Source of the DNA: Diatrype stigma
Lineage: Eukaryota > Ascomycota > Sordariomycetes > Xylariales > Diatrypaceae
Assembly: GCA_022225965.2 (NCBI GenBank)
Contig: JAKJXP020000002.1
Span: 434,001-498,000 of the forward strand
Direction: 5' to 3'
Length of the DNA stretch: 64,000 nucleotides
Below are positions 57,844-64,000 of this stretch, in pieces. The notes below the pieces were generated by a model, which saw nothing but the letters and a program-made list of their open reading frames with translations, did no database searches and was not told the DNA's origin. The position numbers were made by a program, and so were the translations under genes. Position 1 is the first letter of the stretch, and each line of letters starts with the position of its first letter.

Positions 57844-59317
57844 CTAATAGTTCTTTGCCTTCCATCCGCCTTCTGCCTCGAATATTTCTCCTACGGCTTT
57901 AGCAACAGCCAATAGATGCATATCGAAATACCGAGGGGCGACTAGAGACAATCCAATCGGCATACCATTCTCGCCCACGAACCCCGGTATATTGACGACA
58001 GGGACATGAAGAGCCCGTAATCATCATGTTCATCAGCGACATGTCAATCAAATATAATTACGTAACTTTAAACCTACCGTCCATATGCCATTGAAGGCCG
58101 CGCTTCCCGTACTTTCAAGCCCCTTCGGGGCCTCATCCGGCACACTCGGTACCAGGACAGCGTCGTATCGCCCCAGCATCCGATCCACCACCGGCCGTGC
58201 CGCCGCAATGCCATCGAACGCCCGGAGCTGCTCCGCTCGTGAGATTTCGTGCCGATTCTCGACATGGCCGACGAGCTCGCGGGAGAGCTGCGCCTTGGCG
58301 AAGCGGTACTCTGGTAAAAAGGCTGTGCGTCCGTCAGACAGCATGACGGTGGCATGCCACTCGGGAAGCTCCCGCAAGTCGTCGGGGAACACAATGTCCT
58401 CCACGTCGGCGCCGTGGGCTTCCAGGAGTTCAGCGCCCTTCGCCATAGCGGCTTCCAAGCCCGGACCGGCATTCGGCCATACCATCGTCTCGCAGACGGC
58501 GATCTTGGCACCCTTGACGGTGAACGCCCCCGCGTCGACGGGCTGGTCGTCGCGCAGGGCGAACACTTCCGCCAGCAGCTGCAGGTCGGCTGCACTGCGC
58601 GCGTAGAGGCCGAGGGTGTCGAGGATGGGGGAGTAGATCTTCTGGCCCTCGCGCGAGACGGCGTTCCAGGTCGGCTTCAGTGCGTAGATGCCGTTGAAGG
58701 AACCCGGGCGGATCGTGCTGCCCCCTGTCTGCGTGCCGAGCCCGACGGGCGCCTGGAAGTCGCCGACGACGGCCCCCGAGCCCGACGACGAGCCCCCCGG
58801 CGTGCGCGTGCTGTCGTGGGGGTTCGTGGTCTGTGTGCCGACCGTGGTGGCGGCAAATTCGGTGGTGGTGGTTTTGCCGAGGATGAGCGCCCCAGCCTGC
58901 CGGAGGATGGCCACAGATGCGGCATCAACTTTGGGGGCGTCGTCTTTATATGTTGGCGAGTTGAACTGCGTGGGCATATCTGATTGAGGTTAGCAAAGCC
59001 TTTTATTGAAATCCAGTCTTCCTCGTCGTTCCCTCTCCTTTTTGCGCATCTTATAAGTTATAGTTACCCTTGGTGTAAATGACATCCTTGACGGCAACAG
59101 CAACGCCGTGGAGCGGTCCTCGACTTTCCAGCGGGGTCTGGTCGAGCTTCCTGGCCTGCTCCAGCACTAGTTCCGGGTTGAGATATGCCCATCCCTTTAC
59201 GATAGGATCTCGTTTGGCAATGCGCGAAAGGAGCGATTGGGCATATTGCTCAACTGTGAGTTTCCCGCTTTGGATTTGGACCACTACCTCGGTGGCTGTC
59301 ATTCGATATGGTTCCAT
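57844..59317 (-). CDS. Amidase-signature enzyme, possibly disabled at its last splice site
   Basis: Hydrolase of the amidase signature family (Ser-cisSer-Lys triad). Exon 1 (59068-59317, start MEPYRMTATE; the frame is open to 59407) contains the triad lysine in GVAVAVKDVIYTK (K77). It joins exon 2 (58078-58979) through donor GTAACT and acceptor TCAG to give YTKDMPTQFNSP. Exon 2 has TRTPGGSSSGSGAVV with the cis-serine and GTQTGGSTIRPGSFNG with the nucleophile (about S171). Exon 3 (57844-58014) would add ALHVPVVNIPGFVGENGMPI and the family C-terminus, for 440 residues. The donor GTAGGT at 58077 is good, but the sequence before exon 3 reads ATTACGG instead of ending in AG, so this junction cannot be spliced normally. 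Either the base is a sequence error or the allele is non-functional. Confidence 0.85.
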
Positions 59318-60406
59318 CTCTATAGTGAATACTGAATAGGGGGTGTTTCGCGGTAGGGTGCTGTCGTCAATAGTTACGCAGCAGCGCCATTTCGTTTGTG
59401 ACACCATGCCTTCCTATATATCGCAGCGTTATCTTGTACTCGGGACTACCTACCCAGGGGTTCCCACTCGGCTCGGCCTCGGTCGGAGCCGGTGGTGGGG
59501 CCGTTATCAGGACCTCCTTGGCGCAAGTATTAAAAGTTCACTTCCAATGTAAACCAATTATCTGTTGCCATCCACGAAAACCACCCACGAAAACGAGGTT
59601 GGAGAGACGCATGCAGCAAGTGAACCCGTCCCGACTTCACGTGCAACCCTCATGGGTACAGGTATGTAGATATTTATTCTCAGATACCCAGAAACTATGT
59701 TTATTGTTATGAATCATGATGTCTTGATTACTGTGCGTTCAACCCTGGACGTTACTGTAGAACCTACTCGCTATATGGAGTATGTTGATTTCTGGGTTGT
59801 AACAGCCAGCTACTGATATACATATACTTGCATTATAAGAAAAAAATATGGCAATGTACTCCATTCATTCCTAACGTGCTGCAACATCATTTTCCAGAAC
59901 CCCCCCGCGCGGTAACGTACCTAAGATCGACTCTTGGCGGCAGATCCCGAGGTTGAGCCACTAGCCCACAGCGCACCTGTGGGCGCGGTGGGCGCGGTGG
60001 GCGCACTACAGCACTGATAGAACCCGCCTGCCCGCGCCCTCCCATGTAGCTCGCCAATGGAGCTACCCGATTGGCCAGGAAATCAATGCATTGCTAAGCT
60101 GGACTGGGTCATCCGGAAGCTGCAGCGAATTCGTGATGCAATTTTTTGCCTGTACGAAGTCCCTTATCCGACATCGATATTCCCGTCAGCTCCGGTTTTG
60201 CGACCCATAAGACACCACCGCAACCCCTCCCAAGATCCGAATGATAGGGTGTTACGCGACCACAGATGCCCCAATAACCCCCATATACCACGTCTGTAGC
60301 TCAATCGGAGTCCTCAAGGCAAGGGCAAGGGCAGCCAAGGGTAGGTAGCAGCAACCAAGGGCCCACGGCTATCGAGGAATCCCACGAGAAGGAACGCACA
60401 TATACG
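59318..60406. other. Intergenic region between divergent amidase and COQ1 genes
   Basis: About 1.1 kb. A GGGCGCGGT direct repeat lies near 59979-60003. No gene recognised. Confidence 0.55.
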
Positions 60407-61848
60407 ATGCAGCTCCGACCTGGAGCTCCCAGGCTCCTCCTCAAGTCCCGCCGCATAGCAGGAGCAGCCAGTCGACCATCCATATTCTCCCCTTGTTCAG
60501 ATTGCCGCAGGGCCGCGTCTCTCGACCTGAGAATACCCATAGCCATACGCTCGTACCATGGCACCGATAGACGGTCCTCCGCGTGGGCTGCCGCCGTGTC
60601 CGTCGCCCAGAACATGGTTGGCAATGCGGTAACGCGGGTGACCAAGGGAGAGATGCCCATCGACCCTCTGCGCATAGTCGCCAAGGAGATGAAGTTCTTG
60701 ACGGGGAACATCCGAAATCTTCTGGGCTCCGGCCACCCCTCGCTAGACCGGGCAGCGAAATACTACACACAAGCTGAGGGGAAGCACGTGCGGCCGCTAA
60801 TAGTGCTCCTAATGTCGAGGGCGACGGCCCTGTGTCCCAAGGTCCCCGGGTCTGCCGCTCTGGAGAACACCGAGACGACCATCAACTCCTCGATATCACC
60901 GCTCGGCATCCTGGCCGACGCCAACCCCACCCCGCTCTCGAGCTTCTCGTCCCACCCCGACTCGACCGAGAGCGACATCCTGCCGTCGCAGCGGCGGCTA
61001 GCCGAGATCACAGAGCTGATCCACACGGCGTCGCTGCTGCATGACGACGTACTGGACCACTCCATCTCGCGGCGGGGGTCCCCCTCGGCGAACCACGAGT
61101 TCGGCAACAAGATGGCGGTGCTGGCGGGCGACTTCCTGCTGGGGCGGGCGTCGGTGGCGCTGGCGCGGCTGCGCAACGCCGAGGTGGTCGAGCTGCTCGC
61201 CACCGTCATCGCCAACCTGGTCGAGGGCGAGTTCATGCAGCTGAAGAACACGGCCCGCGACGAGCGCTCCCCGCGCTGGTCCGAGGACATCTTCACCTAC
61301 TACCTGCAGAAGACCTACCTCAAGACCGCCAGCCTCATCTCCAAGTCGTGCCGCGCCGCCGCCCTGCTCGGCCGCGCCGACGCCGACACCGTCGAGAGCG
61401 CCTACGCCTACGGCAAGAACATCGGCCTGGCGTTTCAGCTCGTCGACGACATGCTCGACTACACCAAGACCGGGAGCGATCTCGGGAAGCCCGCCGGTGC
61501 CGATCTGCAGTTGGGCCTGGCGACCGCGCCGCTGCTCTTCGCGTGGAAGACGAATCCCGAGCTAGGTCCGTTGGTGGGCAGGAAGTTTGAGCAGGAGGGG
61601 GATGTGCAAAAAGTAAGTGGTCACACTACCTAACTACCAATTGGATCTTTCTGTGGCAAGCAACAGTAACGCTGACGAACCAACAGGCGCGGGAGTTTGT
61701 TCTCCAAAGTGGCGGGATCGAACAGACGAGGGCGTTGGCCGAGGACTACTCACAACAAGCCATTGGAGCTTTAAGCAAATTCCCCGACAGCGAGGCGAAG
61801 GACGGCCTGATAGACATGGCCGTGAAGACGCTGAAGCGTCAGAAGTAA
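60407..61848 (+). CDS. COQ1: Hexaprenyl/polyprenyl diphosphate synthase, mitochondrial (COQ1)
   Basis: Trans-prenyltransferase that builds the isoprenoid tail of ubiquinone in the mitochondrial matrix. Exon 1 (60407-61612) and exon 2 (61687-61848) flank a 74-base intron (donor GTAAGT, acceptor ACAG), giving 455 residues. A basic Arg/Ser-rich presequence (MQLRPGAPRLLLKSRRIAG) leads to the conserved PLRIVAKEMKFLTGNIRNLLGSGHP. The first aspartate-rich motif is LLHDDVLDHSISRRG (D213, D214, D217), the second LAFQLVDDMLDYTKTGSDLGKP (D347, D348, D351); both bind the diphosphates through magnesium. The insert of about 55 residues with Ser/Pro between RATALCPK and AEITELIHT is typical of fungal COQ1. 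Exon 2 carries ALAEDYSQQAIGALSKFPDS and ends KTLKRQK. Confidence 0.95.
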
Positions 61849-62690
61849 CGATAGAAATTACACGAGATATGTATTACTACTCCAACTACCACAAGAAGAC
61901 ATGACGATACACTCATGTGGATGTACACGCTACCTTCGAAAGACGGGGGAGGTAAGGCTAGGCGTCTTTCTGTGTTACTTTGCTTTTTGGGTAACGCCAT
62001 CTGACGAGGGTATGAGCCTTCCCCTCTCTGTATTACTTCCATACCCCTAACGCCACCACCTATTACCACCTGATGATATATGTATGTATAGAGAAGATAC
62101 GATGGGAATACATAGACGGATTGGTTAAAAGAGGACCACCATGGCTAGGCTCAGCAATCTCGTTGAATTGAAGACGGTATTGTTGTCTCCGATCATGTCA
62201 ACTGCAATGAACCTTTATCTGGATGTCCGGATGTACTGCTTGCCTGCCTCGCCGTCTTCGCAAATGTATTCCCGCATAACAAGCTAACAGTTAGGCAGTG
62301 TTGGCGAACGTTGGAATGATTGTGACATCGAGAAGATAGAATTATCCTGACTCTTATTGGCAAAGGTGGCTGAGCAGAACATTAAAAGTAGCAACTTGAT
62401 TCATCGCATCGATTTCAAATGTATCTGCATACCTACGTCAAGCAAATGCTTCTTCACCAAATCGAAAACCTGCAGAATGACTTTTAGATGGCTCGGTAAG
62501 TCGCCAGACACATCCGGGACCTAATATCCATAGCCGCCTAGTAACGTAGGTAACTTAGCCTCTCGCAACAAAGTCCATGGCCATATCCGGGAAAAAAAAA
62601 AAAAAAAAAAAGACATATCCAGGCAAGCAGTCAAGGAAATACACCCAAGCGTCCATTCCACCCCGCCTAACTCTACGGTCATCAATCAAA
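61849..62690. other. Intergenic region with a 20-base poly-A run
   Basis: 3' regions of COQ1 and of the glutaminase gene. Homopolymer A at 62592-62611. No gene recognised. Confidence 0.6.
62592..62611. repeat. Poly-A homopolymer
   Basis: Twenty consecutive A after GGG; length in the assembly may be inexact. Confidence 0.9.
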
Positions 62691-64000
62691 TCAGTGCTCC
62701 AAATCCAGCTGCCCCTCAACGCCCGAATTCCGAACGACCCGCTCCCTCTTGACCTGCCGCATACCCTGCGCCGCAGCGGCAGCCGCATCGTCGGCGGTAG
62801 TGTCCGAGACATTGACGAAGTTATTCGTCGCCAGCGGGATCGGCGGGCCCGGCACATCGGCGGCATCCGGCCCCGCGACCAAAGCACCCGTGCCATTGCG
62901 CTTGAAGACGGACCCGGCGGTATCGCCCGCGGCGGGGGTCCTAGCGCGCTGGCCCGTGCGGCCGAGGGCGAGCAGGGCGTAGTGGCCGCCGGCGACGGGG
63001 CGGGCCTTGAAGGCGGCGCCGCCCGGGGGGTAGTCGCCGCTGCCGGTGGTCATGAACAGGTCGCCGAAGGGGTGCTCGGTGGCGGTCTCGTTGAGCCAGT
63101 AGGCCAGCGCGTTGACGACGAGGCGGCGCGTCGCCGGCCCGCTGCCCGCCGCCGCCCACACCGCCCAGTCCGACTTGGTCAGCGCCGCGCGGCTGTCGAG
63201 CGGCACCCCGAACGCCTGCGACACCGTCTCGTACCACGACGACTGCATCTCGTACAGCGCCGGCGAGGCGAGGCCCATGTTCAGGAGCTTGTCGTAGAAG
63301 ATGTTGTAGACTGTTGTTGTGTGGCGACGGCCGATGAATCATCGTTAGCTTTTGTGCTTTTTCTTCTTCAATCTTATTTGTCATTGCGTGTGTCTTTATT
63401 CCTGCGCTCATCCATCACTCCATCACATATGGCTGGGAAAGGGGGGCGGAAAGGAGGTGGGTACGCAACGGGGGGTAACTTACGCAGGCCCCAACTGGAG
63501 CGCCACTGGTAGGCGAGCATCGTGTGCTTACCACTCGGGTCGATAGCCAGCTCCTCCCACTTTTGGTAGTATTCCCGCGCCGTGGTGGAGAGAAACGCCG
63601 CATCCTCGGATTCTTCTATAACGCGGGCGATCGACGCCATCGCTTGTAGGCCGACGATGCCTTTGAGAGCCAGGTTTGTCTAAACAGTGTCACACAATCA
63701 GCAACTGCCTTTCACGAATCGGGAAAACTTGAAATGCAACGTCGCCAAATCTTGTTCGGGGTGGAGACTCGAGGCCATTGGGGCAGCAGGTGACAAGGAC
63801 CTATCGATTAGTCTCCGAACTACCACTTACCTGGTTGGCGAGGGTTCCCGCAAAGTCGTCGGTGCTGAACTGCACGGCAGGGATGAGAGAGAACCTGACG
63901 AGGTACTGCGCAAACTGGATGAGAAGTGGGTAGTGCAGGCGCAGGTAGTCGACGTCGCCGGTGAACTTGTAGTACGCATAGCTCATGAGGATGATATTAC
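62691..64000 (-). CDS. Glutaminase A-like protein (GtaA family), 3' part only
   Basis: The gene enters from beyond position 64000. Visible exons: 63831-64000 (ending DDFAGTLANQ), 63484-63679 (starting TNLALKGIVGLQAMASIARV) and 62691-63310, joined by donors GTAAGT and acceptors TTAG and ACAG. The two junctions give ANQTNLALKGIVG and SSWGLLYNIFYDKLLNMGL, both continuous family blocks. SYAYYKFTGDVDYLRLHYPL and KSDWAVWAAA are landmarks of the DUF4965/DUF5127/DUF1793 proteins that include the secreted Aspergillus glutaminase GtaA, which releases ammonia from glutamine. The tail after ALLALGR is longer and more Ala/Gly/Thr-rich than in the enzyme core, with NGT, NVS sites, consistent with a secreted glycoprotein. 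The N-terminus and signal peptide lie outside the window. Confidence 0.88.

Noticed and set aside
62577..63512. 311-codon plus-strand frame opposite the glutaminase gene
   Set aside because: Antisense shadow of the GC-rich glutaminase exon, starts in the poly-A run.

Overview
The window is nuclear DNA of a filamentous ascomycete (Pezizomycotina, most likely Sordariomycetes; I cannot name the species). The reasons are short introns with GTRNGT donors and AG acceptors, GC-rich coding sequence, a NoxB-type NADPH oxidase, a HET-domain gene, a 2EXR gene, and two transposons degraded by C-to-T/G-to-A transitions with CpG retained and CpA/TpG depleted, which is the signature of repeat-induced point mutation (RIP). 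I saw no convincing tRNA or rRNA gene.

Layout. 1-1444 (-): 5' part of the PI4P 5-kinase gene (MSS4/its3). 4531-5021 (-): mitochondrial copper protein COA6, divergent from 6143-7096 (+): Golgi protein SYS1. 8032-11256: RIP-degraded Mutator-like DNA transposon with ~100 bp inverted repeats. 11576-12066 (+): small conserved hypothetical. 14150-15523 (-): orphan Ser/Arg-rich ORF. 16389-17884 (+): glutaryl-CoA dehydrogenase. 19879-20994 (+): ubiquitin-conjugating enzyme UBC4. 24264-26112 (+): NADPH oxidase noxB, with a splice-phase problem at intron 1. 28120-29027 (-): glutathione S-transferase. 30181-31019 (+): small secreted protein. 31969-33654 (+): DUF1308 protein. 34958-35743 (+): 2EXR protein.

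An accessory block follows. 36413-38362 (+): HET-domain protein. 38675-39908 (-): membrane-anchored alpha/beta-hydrolase. 40570-42395 (-): HeLo/NLR-accessory-like protein with a DUF7580-like C-terminus that resembles a degenerate kinase C-lobe. It is divergent from 42700-45316 (+), a zinc-finger/ubiquitin-like/BAG fusion. 46567-48619 (+): glycosylated multi-pass membrane protein. 48850-54660: RIP-degraded Ty1/copia retrotransposon with 143 bp LTRs and a primer-binding site matching the anticodon loop of initiator tRNA-Met. The HET gene and the divergent DUF7580/BAG pair are the best candidates here for an uncharacterised fungal self-recognition or cell-death module; this is inference from architecture and proximity.

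The last part holds a secreted GMC oxidoreductase (55894-57660, +), tail-to-tail with an amidase (57844-59317, -) whose last acceptor lacks AG, then hexaprenyl diphosphate synthase COQ1 (60407-61848, +) and the 3' part of a GtaA-like glutaminase gene (62691-64000, -). Housekeeping genes (PIP5K, COA6, SYS1, UBC4, COQ1, GCDH) are interleaved with these accessory genes, and no metabolic gene cluster is evident.
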